Made by a program: the position numbers and the translations under genes. A stretch of DNA of 64,000 nucleotides from Brachypterus glaber (taxonomy: Eukaryota; Arthropoda; Insecta; Coleoptera; Kateretidae), in NCBI GenBank assembly GCA_958510825.1, contig OY294047.1, positions 2,914,001 through 2,978,000 on the forward strand, written 5' to 3'. Shown here one piece after another: positions 25,201 to 32,539 of the stretch; the stretch's first letter is position 1; each line of letters starts with the position of its first letter. The notes under the pieces were generated by a model that was not told where the DNA came from, did not search any database, and saw nothing but the letters and a program-made list of their open reading frames with translations.

Positions 25201-26257
25201 TCAAAACATCGGCACTATTGTACACTAGAGCCATCTAGTTTGCAAATTTCAAACTAGATGTTTAGTTTGATTTTAAATTCTGTATCTTTAAAACGTTATA
25301 TTCTAGCAAAAAACTGTATATAACATTTTTTATAGGGCTTAAAAAGAGCTTTTATTTAAAATATAATTTTTTGAAATCGGGTTATAAATATGTGAGATAT
25401 GCTAAAAAAACGTTTTACTGCTTTAAACGCCAATATCTCGAAAACAATGCGTTTTAGGAAAACGTTGTTTATAACATTTTTTGACCAATTTAAAATTATC
25501 TTTTATATAAGTGCTAAATTAACCAAATACAATAATAATTGCCTTAATTATAGACAAAAAACGCTAAAAATAGGAGTTTTACCCCATTTTTACCCCCAAT
25601 TGTTTACCCCCAAAATCTAATCAGCTCTTCGGAATACGATAAGAAACAATATGCAAAAAACCGCAAGTCGATATCTCATGTAGAAATGCAAGAAATTTTT
25701 TTACTGATTTCGACTCAGAATGGTATAAAACGTCGAGAAATGTGAAAAAAACGAGGTCAAAGATTTTAACTTTTCGGCGAAGATTTCAATACATCAGCAC
25801 TCTTAGTAGCACTAAGTGCCGATGAAAAAAAAAACATTTTAATCTTTATTCTGTGGGACATTAAAAGTAGATTGTGTCTTACCTATTGGTTTTTCAGTAT
25901 TTTTAATTATTGTATGAAAGTCTTCATCCTTTTCTTTGACAGCTTCTGTATTTAGCAGCCTAACAAAATTAAGCGAACCTGAAAAAGATATAAACTATGA
26001 AAACATATTAACTTATTGGGTCTATCACTTTTGTAACTTGAACAATAAATAAAACCTAAACAGTTTAATGAAAATTAGTGACTAACAAAAAGTTTTAGCA
26101 ACAATATATTGTATAAAATGTTTTTGAAATTCCACTTACAACAGTTTTGTGGAATTTTCTGTGAAATTCCATTATTTACACATTTCCAACATTTACTATA
26201 TTTAAGGGCACAATTTCTTAGGGAATATACACGACTTAATCTCGATAAAGTTGCCAT
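4198..26257 (-). CDS. Trap1: TRAP1, mitochondrial Hsp90 chaperone (13 exons, complete)
   Basis: Exons on the minus strand: 26140-26257, 25883-25978, 24250-24494, 24095-24166, 23499-23662, 22823-23169, 21602-21785, 19495-19642, 10766-10890, 10035-10222, 8381-8612, 7287-7359 and 4198-4299. Together they make 2094 bp, 697 codons plus stop, with GT-AG introns and matching phases at all twelve junctions; human TRAP1 is about 704 residues. The product is the mitochondrial-matrix Hsp90, an ATP-driven dimeric chaperone. Visible are a basic serine-rich presequence (about residues 1-40), GHKL ATPase motifs ([12 protein letters not shown] with Glu104 and Asn108; DTGVGM at 154; GQFGVGF at 196), the middle domain with SRELLQ, and the C-terminal dimerisation region ending in LVKALEKH. 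It lacks a charged linker and MEEVD tail, which excludes cytosolic Hsp90. Intron 8 contains FANCD2 on the opposite strand. Insertions fill most introns but spare all exons. Confidence 0.95.
5061..5720 (+). repeat. Family A repeat, plus copy (part of a head-to-head pair)
   Basis: Starts with actagatgaaatgttgcaag, continues through a hairpin near cactagagccatctagt, contains a (CAGA)n/(CGGA)n microsatellite near 5555-5585, and approaches the terminal cactaagtgccgatgt around 5705-5723. A partial minus-oriented copy of the 3' half (about 4895-5040) precedes it and a full inverted copy follows. Classification unknown; the microsatellite and near-terminal hairpin recall Helitron-derived elements, but no TC...CTRR ends are evident. 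Confidence 0.7.
5721..6230 (-). repeat. Family A repeat, minus copy
   Basis: Reverse-complement copy joined to the preceding plus copy at the shared gtgccgatg end, making a ~1.1-kb foldback. Ends near 6215 with the family's 5' sequence (gacaaggtgcttgcaac). It lacks the microsatellite portion. Confidence 0.65.
6256..6600 (+). repeat. Dispersed repeat G (copy 1)
   Basis: The segment from ggtactagtgggtaaagtaa to tatctgtatgtattggataa is matched by the reverse complement at 47,208-47,490. Includes the landmark cgcgggggttattattgag. No coding capacity. Confidence 0.65.
6662..6864. mobile_element. Foldback element with ~70-bp arms
   Basis: Left end gaccataaaatacgtcac and right end gtgacgcattttatgg pair, continuing through ttcatacacttcatacc / gggtatgaagtgtatgaa. 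Arms are about 70 bp around a ~60-bp centre. MITE-like, in TRAP1 intron 12. Confidence 0.75.
7287..7359 (-). CDS. Trap1: TRAP1 exon 12
   Basis: Encodes [20 protein letters not shown] and LLANQ. Ends on a codon boundary at gtaagt. Confidence 0.9.
7590..8298 (-). repeat. Family A repeat, minus copy in TRAP1 intron 11
   Basis: Runs from the terminal hairpin catcggcac...gtgccgatg (about 7601-7632) to the 5' end aactagatgaaacgttgc (about 8295). Contains a (TGTC)n stretch. Similarity to the copies at 25.2, 43.7 and 49 kb is very high, suggesting recent spread. Confidence 0.75.
8381..8612 (-). CDS. Trap1: TRAP1 exon 11 (C-terminal domain)
   Basis: Encodes [20 protein letters not shown], then [20 protein letters not shown] and QPQFELNP, matching the C-terminal dimerisation region. 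Phase 2 end, donor gtaagt. Confidence 0.92.
8660..8742 (+). repeat. Dispersed repeat B (copy near TRAP1 exon 11)
   Basis: Contains acaagccgtgaagatat and cgcattccattatatatt. Related copies are at 23,181-23,256, 63,763-63,837 (minus) and a diverged one at 48,640-48,720. Confidence 0.6.
8805..9300. repeat. Dispersed repeat C, single arm plus downstream segment
   Basis: Positions 8805-9058 match either arm of the foldback at 18,347-19,027, including ctcgaaaacggttaatcct and tttgggacaaaaaactgata. Positions 9095-9300 resemble 37,070-37,280 (catgcaaaacct and a TA-rich tail ending in a caccgtgtata-like motif). Non-coding. Confidence 0.6.
9421..10022. mobile_element. Terminal-inverted-repeat element in TRAP1 intron 10
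   Basis: Left end aaccaaattttattatc and right end gataataaaatttggtt are perfect complements, and the arms continue with aactataacatactagtatg. Element length about 600 bp. Its right end is about 10 bp from the donor site of TRAP1 exon 10. No transposase frame inside, so non-autonomous. Confidence 0.75.
10035..10222 (-). CDS. Trap1: TRAP1 exon 10
   Basis: Encodes [20 protein letters not shown] and [17 protein letters not shown]. Donor gtaaga lies only about 10 bp from the end of a terminal-inverted-repeat element in the intron. Phase 1 end. Confidence 0.92.
10766..10890 (-). CDS. Trap1: TRAP1 exon 9
   Basis: Encodes [20 protein letters not shown] followed by [21 protein letters not shown], late middle domain. 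Phase 2 end with donor gtaata. Confidence 0.92.
11151..11285. mobile_element. PIF/Harbinger-like MITE, 135 bp
   Basis: Terminal inverted repeats gggccacttgcaccaa and ttggtgcaagtagccc (16 bp, one mismatch), flanked by TAA at 11,148-11,150 and 11,286-11,288. A 3-bp TWA target duplication is characteristic of PIF/Harbinger. It lies ~420 bp upstream of the FANCD2 start codon. Confidence 0.75.
11711..12012 (+). CDS. Fancd2: FANCD2 exon 1
   Basis: Encodes [20 protein letters not shown] through HQDSLLR, ending in phase 2 at donor gtaaaa. The amino end is acidic with little conservation, as in other FANCD2 proteins. Confidence 0.85.
11711..17216 (+). CDS. Fancd2: FANCD2, Fanconi anaemia core effector (2 exons, complete)
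   Basis: Exon 1 is 11,711-12,012 and exon 2 is 13,499-17,216: 4020 bp, 1339 residues plus stop, against about 1450 in human. FANCD2 pairs with FANCI in a DNA clamp that is monoubiquitinated during interstrand-crosslink repair in the nucleus. The exon junction reads [13 protein letters not shown], matching the family's QDS-x-x-RLLL region; exon 2 continues with the alpha-helical solenoid. The segment IIVRKQLSS...[13 protein letters not shown] corresponds to the vertebrate ubiquitination site, with the target lysine at residue 518 (codon 14,748-14,750). The tail is acidic ([18 protein letters not shown]). The frame stays open upstream of 13,668, so the start is exon 1's ATG. Poly(A) signals AATAAA are at 17,303 and 17,471. 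The whole gene lies within TRAP1 intron 8 on the opposite strand. Confidence 0.93.
12223..12376. mobile_element. MITE in FANCD2 intron, 154 bp
   Basis: Ends gggaacgttcaagtatt and aatacttgaacgttccc are perfect inverted repeats, flanked by TAT on both sides (12,220-12,222 and 12,377-12,379). A related terminus, gtaatacttgaacgttccc, occurs alone near 30,926-30,952. Confidence 0.75.
12690..12830 (+). repeat. Dispersed repeat D (partial copy)
   Basis: Contains gtactcgtgcgctaaaaacg and tatgttatgaaactagtact, shared with 21,325-21,505 and, interrupted, 26,955-27,575. Confidence 0.6.
12872..12950. repeat. AT-rich microsatellite
   Basis: Tandem taaattttt/taatatttt units with slight variation, in the FANCD2 intron. 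Confidence 0.7.
13499..17216 (+). CDS. Fancd2: FANCD2 exon 2 (3.7 kb, rest of protein)
   Basis: Acceptor tgttacag at 13,491-13,498. A single uninterrupted 3718-bp exon carries residues 101-1339. Most animal FANCD2 genes have tens of exons, so this lineage has lost most introns, or an ancestral retrocopy later gained one; the sequence does not decide. Confidence 0.92.
17215..17512. repeat. Nested palindromes at the FANCD2 3' end
   Basis: A near-palindrome (aatggtatccatac...gtataccatt) overlaps the stop codon and is followed by arms acgaattaataactcttct (17,261) and agaagagttattagttcgt (17,492-17,510), with further pairing inward (atgttgc near 17,441). It looks like a MITE-like hairpin that now supplies the gene's 3' UTR and poly(A) signals. 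Confidence 0.6.
18347..19027. mobile_element. Foldback of repeat C, ~220-bp arms
   Basis: Outer ends tacctattttaaccagggg and cccctggttaaaataggta pair, and the arms continue through cgaaacgggaggcc, tttgggac and ttctcgaaaacgg. A ~260-bp centre separates them. Single-arm relatives sit at 8805-9058 and 36,855-37,060. Confidence 0.75.
19065..19150 (-). other. tRNA-like sequence (SINE head or tRNA pseudogene)
   Basis: On the minus strand an A-box-like tggctcagttgg and a B-box-like gagttcgattctc lie at roughly tRNA spacing, the T arm pairs perfectly (gtgag/ctcac), and a T-run follows about 15 bp downstream. The expected acceptor-stem pairing is absent, so it is not called as a functional tRNA. Confidence 0.5.
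19495..19642 (-). CDS. Trap1: TRAP1 exon 8
   Basis: Encodes [20 protein letters not shown] and [19 protein letters not shown]. Ends on a codon boundary with donor gtaagt. The next intron contains the antisense FANCD2 gene. Confidence 0.93.
19719..19834. mobile_element. Short TIR element (copy 1)
   Basis: Ends ccgattttttgtgg... and ...ccacaaaaaattg are inverted, and the arms continue with gttactaacca / tggttaac. A close copy is at 41,278-41,405. Confidence 0.7.
19918..21317. repeat. 273-bp tandem satellite array in TRAP1 intron 7
   Basis: Four nearly identical 273-bp units begin at 20,218, 20,491, 20,764 and 21,037 (landmark acgctctgcatccagatttt), preceded by a diverged shorter unit from about 19,961. 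Units 1 and 3 share gatgactgtgacaag; units 2 and 4 share gatgactttgtcaag, so variants alternate. Internally the unit is built from short variants of caagattcttg and gacttgac. Both strands are open over 63-69 codons in each unit, a by-product of composition. Confidence 0.9.
21325..21505 (+). repeat. Dispersed repeat D (uninterrupted copy)
   Basis: From tcatcaatttaaatg to tatgaaactagtactttaat. It serves as the empty-site reference for the interrupted copy at 26,955-27,575. Confidence 0.65.
21602..21785 (-). CDS. Trap1: TRAP1 exon 7 (middle domain)
   Basis: Encodes [20 protein letters not shown] through [13 protein letters not shown] sequence (here [10 protein letters not shown]), [18 protein letters not shown] and QLI. 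The SRELLQ segment holds the middle-domain arginine expected near the ATP gamma-phosphate. Ends in phase 2. Confidence 0.94.
22823..23169 (-). CDS. Trap1: TRAP1 exon 6 (end of ATPase, start of middle domain)
   Basis: Starts after ttttttag with TGTYEIQ. Includes [12 protein letters not shown] and [18 protein letters not shown], conserved around the end of the ATPase domain, then the middle-domain entry. Ends at ...GKPG in phase 1. A dispersed repeat copy stops 5-10 bp upstream of the acceptor. Confidence 0.93.
23181..23256 (+). repeat. Dispersed repeat B (copy near TRAP1 exon 6)
   Basis: acaagccgtgaagatatgta through cattccattatacattattc. In TRAP1 sense it stops just before the exon 6 acceptor. 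Confidence 0.6.
23499..23662 (-). CDS. Trap1: TRAP1 exon 5 (G-box)
   Basis: Contains [20 protein letters not shown], the third ATP-binding motif and following helix of Hsp90-type ATPases. Ends in phase 2. Confidence 0.93.
23690..24065 (-). mobile_element. Non-LTR retrotransposon 3' fragment in TRAP1 intron 4
   Basis: Minus-strand translation gives [20 protein letters not shown] and then [12 protein letters not shown] before a stop, the usual end of an insect non-LTR reverse transcriptase ORF. The segment ends in GTAATAAAGTA(TTA)n on the minus strand. 5' truncated. Confidence 0.7.
24095..24166 (-). CDS. Trap1: TRAP1 exon 4 (DTGVGM motif)
   Basis: Exactly 24 codons, phase 0 to phase 0, starting [19 protein letters not shown], the second nucleotide-binding motif of the family. 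Confidence 0.93.
24250..24494 (-). CDS. Trap1: TRAP1 exon 3 (first part of GHKL ATPase domain)
   Basis: Begins [20 protein letters not shown]. Contains [12 protein letters not shown] with the ATP/Mg-binding Glu104 and Asn108. Ends exactly on a codon boundary at donor gttagt. Confidence 0.93.
24540..24805 (+). mobile_element. Non-LTR retrotransposon 3' fragment (zinc-knuckle end)
   Basis: Encodes [20 protein letters not shown] and then CPSL, the Cys/His motif at the carboxyl end of many APE-type non-LTR ORF2 proteins, then degenerates. Ends in a ctaaactaaactaac tail. In TRAP1 intron 2. Confidence 0.65.
25060..25168 (+). mobile_element. Non-LTR 3' end with (TAA)n tail
   Basis: Non-coding end ggcaagccccaagttggcgg... 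finishing in (ATA)n at 25,155-25,168, directly before a family A copy. Probably a 3' UTR remnant. Confidence 0.4.
25169..25826 (+). repeat. Family A repeat, plus copy in TRAP1 intron 2
   Basis: Begins aaactagatgaaacgttgca and ends with the hairpin catcagcactcttagtagcactaagtgccgatg (split here: catcagcac / gtgccgatg). The CAGA/CGGA microsatellite is deleted (about 25,690). Confidence 0.75.
25883..25978 (-). CDS. Trap1: TRAP1 exon 2
   Basis: Acceptor tttttcag and donor gtaagac. Encodes [20 protein letters not shown] and then [12 protein letters not shown], the link between presequence and ATPase domain. No stop in the joined frame. Confidence 0.9.
26140..26257 (-). CDS. Trap1: TRAP1 exon 1 (mitochondrial targeting sequence)
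   Basis: ATG at 26255-26257. The 39 codons begin [20 protein letters not shown], basic and serine-rich without acidic residues, typical of a mitochondrial presequence. Donor gtaagtgg follows; ends in phase 1. Confidence 0.9.
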
Positions 26258-26954
26258 TGCTTAAATTACTTTAATGTTAATAAATTTATGAATATTGAGG
26301 AGAACTTGGAAATATTTTTGAGGTTAGATGTGGTGGAAAATTTTAGAAGTTTTCTTCTAACATGTAGCGACATCTATTTATAATTGCGCCATCTATGTAA
26401 AAGTAGATGAAACTAGTAAGATCAACAACAGATTTCTTTATGAAGAGCTAACATCTATTTAAAGGTATAGGAAACAACTTAGATTAATTAAAGATTTCTG
26501 TACTGAAAATAGCGACATCTCATGGAGCATTCCAAACGAGTAAACTGTTAAAAAAATAGCGTTCTTCGTCTTCTGCTGCTGCCATCTTGATAGTGGTGGG
26601 TAGGTGTCGGTACGTAAATCAAATCTTATTCGGTTAACTCAAAGCTTTTATAAGTTATTTTAAATTCAAAAACTTTGTTGTTGTTGTTGTGTAAATATCT
26701 CAAACAAAAAGAACTTTAAAATTAAGTTGTGCCTAGGCTGAGAACTTTCAAGTGTTCAACTGTTTTGTATTCTTCAAGCAGACTCCATTGGTAAGATAAC
26801 TCCATAACTTTTTTCTATTTTGCGACTCTTATAAGCTCATAATCACACGCATTTTGCGTGCTCTTATAGGCCCATAAGAGATCTGCACTTTTTTTCTTTT
26901 AGGTTGTCCACAGCAAAAACCCTATCGCTTAGGTTTTCCGTGCTATCAGTCATC

Positions 26955-27575
26955 AATTTAAATGTTTTTTTAAATTTTAGAGCAAAATAGAAAAAATTGT
27001 ATAAAGCACTCGTTTCATAACACGGTTTTAGCGCTTACGGCGAGTTCTCTAAAGTACTAAAAACGTATCTTATGAACACGGGTCGGATTGAAGTAGCCAT
27101 TACCGGGGGCATGCAAAAATTAGAATAAAAAAAACTTTTTTCAAGTAAATAGACACTTTAAACTATTGTTCACCAAGCGGAATGTCATGTCGACGCTGTT
27201 AATACTTAGTGAGTCACTTGGTCATGGTCCATGACTCATGGAGGACTTAATTTTTTTTTGAAAATTGTTTCTCTTTTCAAAAAACGGATAGTTAATACAC
27301 AAATATTGTTTTTTTTTTATTAATTATTCGTTTTTTCTTAAAGGGAAACAATTTAAAAAAAAAGAAAAGTCTTTCCCTATGAGTCATGGACCATGACCAA
27401 GTGACTCACTGAGTATTAACAGCGTCGACATGACATTCCGCTTGGTGAACAATGGTTTAAAGTGTCTATTTACTTGAAAAGAGAGTTTTTTAAAATTCTA
27501 ATTTTTGCATACCCCCGGTAATGGCTAATTCGATCCAACCCGTGGTTATGAAACTAGTACTTTAATATATCATAT
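26955..27575 (+). repeat. Dispersed repeat D split by a later insertion
   Basis: The left part (26,955-27,076) and right part (27,546-27,575) match the continuous copy at 21,325-21,505 once the intervening element and one copy of ttatgaa are removed. Confidence 0.7.
27077..27545. mobile_element. 469-bp TIR element with 7-bp target duplication
   Basis: Ends cacgggtcggattgaa and ttcgatccaacccgtgg are inverted. Arms of about 180 bp continue through gccattaccggggg, cttggtgaacaat and gacttggtcatggtccatga-type sequence. It is flanked by ttatgaa at 27,070-27,076 and 27,546-27,552. Length and duplication suit a hAT- or P-like non-autonomous element; there is no transposase. Confidence 0.85.
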
Positions 27576-28239
27576 TAACAAGCATGCTGAAATATGATAA
27601 ACGTTATGTTGTAAAAACTTTTTTTTGTTAATTTATTTTAAAAATGTTTAAATTTCTTCACTGTCAATTGATTTTCTTATTGAAAAATTATAAAAATAAG
27701 ATTTATTTGATGAAATATAAAAGTACATTTTATTTTAACTCCGCTCGTAGGAAAAATATTGTTCCTAACGCATGCGTAAAGAGGCTTTTCCGCACTTGTT
27801 AGGAAAATAACTATTCTATAATTTCGTGCTAAAAATTTTACCACATCCAAACCAATCAAATAAAAAACGATCTTAACCGTTCAGTCGGCGCCGGGTCTCA
27901 CAGATTTGGCGTGCTGTTAACGAGGTAGAACTCAAGAATGCTTCGAGCTAAAGACTTTTTGGACCACAGCTTAATTATTTAAAGTTTTAGAATTTAAAAT
28001 TTTAAAATTGGGGTGGGTTAAAATGGGGTAAAAACAATTTTTCAAAAAAAAATCACTTATTTTTCATTTTATGAAAAAATGAACTTTTTTGAAAAAATGT
28101 TGATTTTTTTTTTATTTTTTTGATTTTTTTTTAGTCGTCAAAATGTGTAGTTTAATACTTTCTTTCACAATATCAACAATCTTGAACAATCCTTGACAAT
28201 CTTCCACAATCCTTGATTCTTACAATTCTTACATATAGC

Positions 28240-28600
28240 ACACAATATCCCCTGGATATCCTCTCATTGTCCTTTTAATGTCGCGTGTCCCGGGACATTA
28301 GTCGTATATCCCAAGGATATCCCGAAAGGTATGTCCTGAGAATATACTGCCCATATATCCCAAGGATATACGGTATATCCTTCGTACATCCCAGGGACGC
28401 CCGAGGGGATCTCCCGTGGATGTCATTTCGGGATATCCCTGGAATATACGGGCAGTATGTCCCCGGGAATTACTCCTCAGGACGTCCCTGTGACACACGA
28501 AGGACATTTGGGAGGTACGAGGTATACCCATGGGATATACGGGTTCAGAAGTCGCTCGACTTCCTGTTTAGTAACCAAAGTATATCCTGGGAATATCCAT
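28240..28600. repeat. Array of short quasi-palindromic ggatatcc motifs
   Basis: At least seven variants of tatatccc(n)(n)ggatat occur within ~340 bp, for example tatatcccaaggatatccc, gggatatccctggaatatac and tacccatgggatatacggg. The segment is richer in G+C than its surroundings. Spacing is irregular, so this is not a simple tandem repeat. Confidence 0.6.
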
Positions 28601-29619
28601 AGTAAAACGTGTGCTATATGGGTTGTACATAAATATTCCATCAATCTATTTTCTAATCATCGTACAGAGTGATATTGGTAGACCGCAGTGTGTACATATT
28701 TTTTTAAATAAATAAACCCCTTGTGAAAAAAGTCCTTTCTTTTTTCTCCTGTATTGAATTTTGTTGAAAGTGTTAAATCTCTGCTATTTCAATAACAAAA
28801 TAGTAAAACATTTTTGTTAAAACCATTCGAACCGTGTTTACTTTTGAAAACTTTATTCACAATAAACCCATGAAGAAGGAACATAACTGTAATGGGTCCT
28901 AACACCTTCAAAGAAAGGGTTCACCGATTTTTATTGATTTTGCTGGTGGGATTATCTTCCAAATAATTTTAATCAAGCAGAAATCTAGCACCTTTTACAA
29001 AAGGTGCTTATAAATAAGACTTTATGCCCATGATCATGCATGAGCTTCCTTAAAGTAGGAGCCGTAAAGATTTGTAATGCTTTCATTGTGGATACCCAAA
29101 AAATATTTCTTCAGATGCGTTTAAAAATTTCAGCTATCATTATCAAAAGTCCTAGCTAAATTTTTAATTTCTCTACACCCTACATCCTAGTAATTTGTGA
29201 GCACTATTCCATTTTAGGCATGCCTAGTTAAATATCTCATATTTAAGATATGTATTTATGCCTAATAAGCTCTCATCTACATATCTATAGTATATTACAT
29301 AACTAGTGTGGAAAGTGACATATTTCACGCGAGTGGGAAGGTTTACGAACGAGCCGCTAGGTGAGCGAGCGATCCCGAAAAAATATGAAGTTTCTTATTT
29401 TAAAATTTTCTAATTTTTATTAATTTTTAAGAAAAACAAAGCACAAAATAATTATAAAGAGCATACAAATTTATATAGGTAGGTATGTCAAACAGAAAAT
29501 ATGATTTTCATTTAGCTTTTGATATCTTGGTTTTATATTTAATACAATACATAGCTGTTTAATGGGTTGCCTATTCCTAAATAAATGCAAACTTTTTACT
29601 TATTAAATTATATTTCTGT

Positions 29620-30070
29620 GGTTATGCTGCCATATAAGACAGTAAAATTGTACTGTTTTTCATTTCATAAGAAAAATACTGTGTATTTTGATTTTTTTAT
29701 GTAATGTAAGGTAACTAAATAAAAAATTAAGTAATTTTTATAACATCTAGACTGCCTAGACTAGACAGTAATGGTCAGAATAGTAACGTTATAACTATAG
29801 TTTTTTTACATGAAAAACAGAAATATTTGGATTAAAACACTTAAAAGATATAAAAGGCTGTGGTAAAAGGTGGAAAATGGGTTAAAAACAATGTGAATAA
29901 AATTCGTAGAATCTACGAGGTAAATATCTAAATAAATTTAGGCAAACCTCCATACATAAATATCACACGACTCTGACATAAAAATATCAAACTAGTGCGA
30001 TATGATTCGTTTTCTAAAGAACAAAAGAGTGTGCTAAATGTCATTTTCATACAGGATCGTAGGAAAAATA
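29620..30070 (+). repeat. Dispersed repeat H (copy 1)
   Basis: Shares aaattgtactgt, gtaaggtaactaaat, acagaaatatttggattaaa and gaacaaaagagtgtgctaaa in order with 61,310-61,720. Confidence 0.65.
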
Positions 30071-31517
30071 TTTAGTCTCATCATGCGACTCTTATGTACA
30101 ATGGTCGGATAGAAGTATTCATTTACCCCTAATAGCACAAAGGTTCTAAGAATATTCTTAGATATTTCTAAGAATATTCTTTCCTTCTTAGAATATTCTT
30201 AGAAACAAAATGTGTTATTAGGGACCGGGGCACAGTGGTTCCAGAGAAAAAAAAAGTGACAAAAGTCTGCTTTTTTGCATAGCACCGCTGATTACAAAAA
30301 AAATAGTGAAAAAAAAAATCGCGACATTAGGCCGGTCCAAATTTTCCAAAAAAAGTCTGATTTAGGTCGCTTTGTCGGTTTTTGATTTGTTTTGGGTTTC
30401 TTTTTGTGCGACTATTTTTTTTTTCTTTAACGAATCCTCGTTTACCATTAATTTTTGCACAAAACAACTGGGAATAAACATTCGAACCCATTTCTGGATA
30501 ATAGATAAAATATTTATGTAGATATGGTTTGTTGAATGAGAGGGTGGCATAAGAGCAGATGCGGGATCACAACCCGGATGCGTTGAAAACATTTTAAAAA
30601 TGTTCAAATATACAGTTTTAATGCTCAAAGGTGGCTTGATTATAATTAATATCTGTTTCGATTATTTAATTTTCGTAGACCCATATGGGATCTCCAAAAA
30701 TTTATGGGGTTGTTGATGTTATTAAATATTGGTCAATTTTATTTTTGAATTGTGACAGGGCCAACATTTAATGTAGAAAGGATCATGATACAAATGAGGG
30801 GTGTAATGTCCACTCATGTGAATTTTACACCAGAAGCAAAAAACGAATTAAAACACACTCGGTCGGCAAATTTGTATTGTTTTGTATACTTTGATATTCT
30901 TTCAAAATGATCAAAATTTGCATTACGTAATACTTGAACGTTCCCTTATGAAAATTTTCTTATTTTGCGTAATGCGTGTTATTTTGTTTGGACTTTTGTG
31001 AATTGCGAATAAAATAGTGTACAAACCTCGGCGAAAAATTTAATTTTTCCTTCTGGAATTATCTGACCGCCCCTTGGTCAGCTAACCTTCCCTCAGGAAA
31101 TGAAACATTTTTCACCTCAGTATGTATTATTTCAATTAACTGTACATACGACTTGAAATAAACGAATTTTCGTTGAAAACAGCCAAAATCAATCTACCCT
31201 TTCCAGGTATCTGCAAAATAAAGAATATGTTTGTAACAATACGTATTTCTTTTCAAAAGAACGAAATCTTAGAAATATAATTTTGCGTAAGGGCTTACGG
31301 ATCTACCAATTTTTGTTTTCAGTGATTTTAAATAACAAGAATATCGGCTTTCGTGCACCCACGATGTAAAAATATCTTGTTAGATATATTGATTGATAGC
31401 TACCGGTTGTTGGGCTTCTTTCAAGATATTTTGGACAATGTCCATGTTTTTAGAAAATTCATGTTATTTGATGGAATATCTTATTATACTATTCGCAACT
31501 CTTACTAGAAAAGTAGC

Positions 31518-32386
31518 ATCCCAGTCCGCACATATATGGATGCAACATGGTAAAGAAAGATTTTTTAGGTAACAAGTGCCATATTACATGAGACATAACA
31601 TACATATGTATGCTACATAACATGCCCTATAACAGAAAGATTTTTTACGTTGCATGTGCCATATTACATAAGATGTAACATACCTATGTATGATACATAA
31701 CATGCAATATTGCATGTTATGTATCATATACATGGTACGAGAACATACACGATACATAAAATGTTATGAATTCAATACTAAATATGGCGTCTATATTATT
31801 TTAATTTTTATAGGTTAGAATCACTAATATTCTTAAAATTGTTGTTAATAATAAAAGTTTTACCCTTAAGTAGTAGAAACGCATGTATTTTTAGACAACT
31901 AAACTGATTTTAGATAATTTTAGACAAAAAATTAAAATATATATATTTTTTTTAAATGATTATTTGCTATTTTTTTTTCTAAAAATTGGCTTTTTATGTG
32001 GCCCATGATTTTTAAGCCTGGTAGAAAGTTTGCTTTCACAGTAAAAATGCACATCGTATAAGAATTTTGCCTGATGGATGCTACATATAAAGATATTTAT
32101 ATACTTTAATTATTAGGTTTATCAAAAAGACGTAAAAATGTTCACCATGTCTAAATCTATGATGCACTCCATAACAAGCAAAATTCGGAAACGCCTACTT
32201 TTATTGTTATGTACCTAGTATGTATCTGATATGTAGCATGTTATGTAGCTGATACATAACTTGAGGCGGAATTGTTAAAGTCCAAGGACTATACATGGGC
32301 TATAAAAATTACATGTCTGCAACATCACATAGAACAGTGGTTATGTACCTGCTATGTTCCTGCCATGTATTTGTGTTGACTGGGAT
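31518..32386. mobile_element. Putative TIR element, 869 bp, with internal repeats
   Basis: Ends atcccagtccgcac and gtgttgactgggat are inverted over 14 bp with two mismatches. Inside are two ~80-bp units starting agaaagattttttа-like at 31,554 and 31,634, a perfect 40-bp palindrome (31,689-31,728) and many catgttatgta motifs. No transposase frame. Confidence 0.5.
31689..31728. repeat. Perfect 40-bp palindrome
   Basis: Each half reads tatgatacataacatgcaat outward from its end. Part of the 31.5-32.4 kb element. Confidence 0.85.
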
Positions 32387-32539
32387 CTTACGATGATTCT
32401 CATTCGCTTTTCAATTTTTTCAACTGTCAAAAATTACAGTAACGGTTATCGGGTCAAAATTTATTTACAGGCAACTTTCGTCGAAAAAAAAAATCAAAAG
32501 TAATATATTATATAAATACCTACTAATTTCCAAAAAACT

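Larger units (their letters stand above)
27576..31517. other. Gene-free stretch with scattered repeat pieces
   Basis: No supportable coding region. It contains T-rich sequence (27,600-28,150), the ggatatcc array described separately, a repeat shared with 61.3-61.7 kb, and an isolated MITE end near 30,926-30,952. A short palindromic cluster of taagaatattctta motifs lies at 30,135-30,205. Confidence 0.5.

Noticed and set aside
28285..28672. Overlapping Arg/Tyr/Ile-rich frames
   Set aside because: They run through the ggatatcc motif array in three frames; no domain and repeat-like composition.
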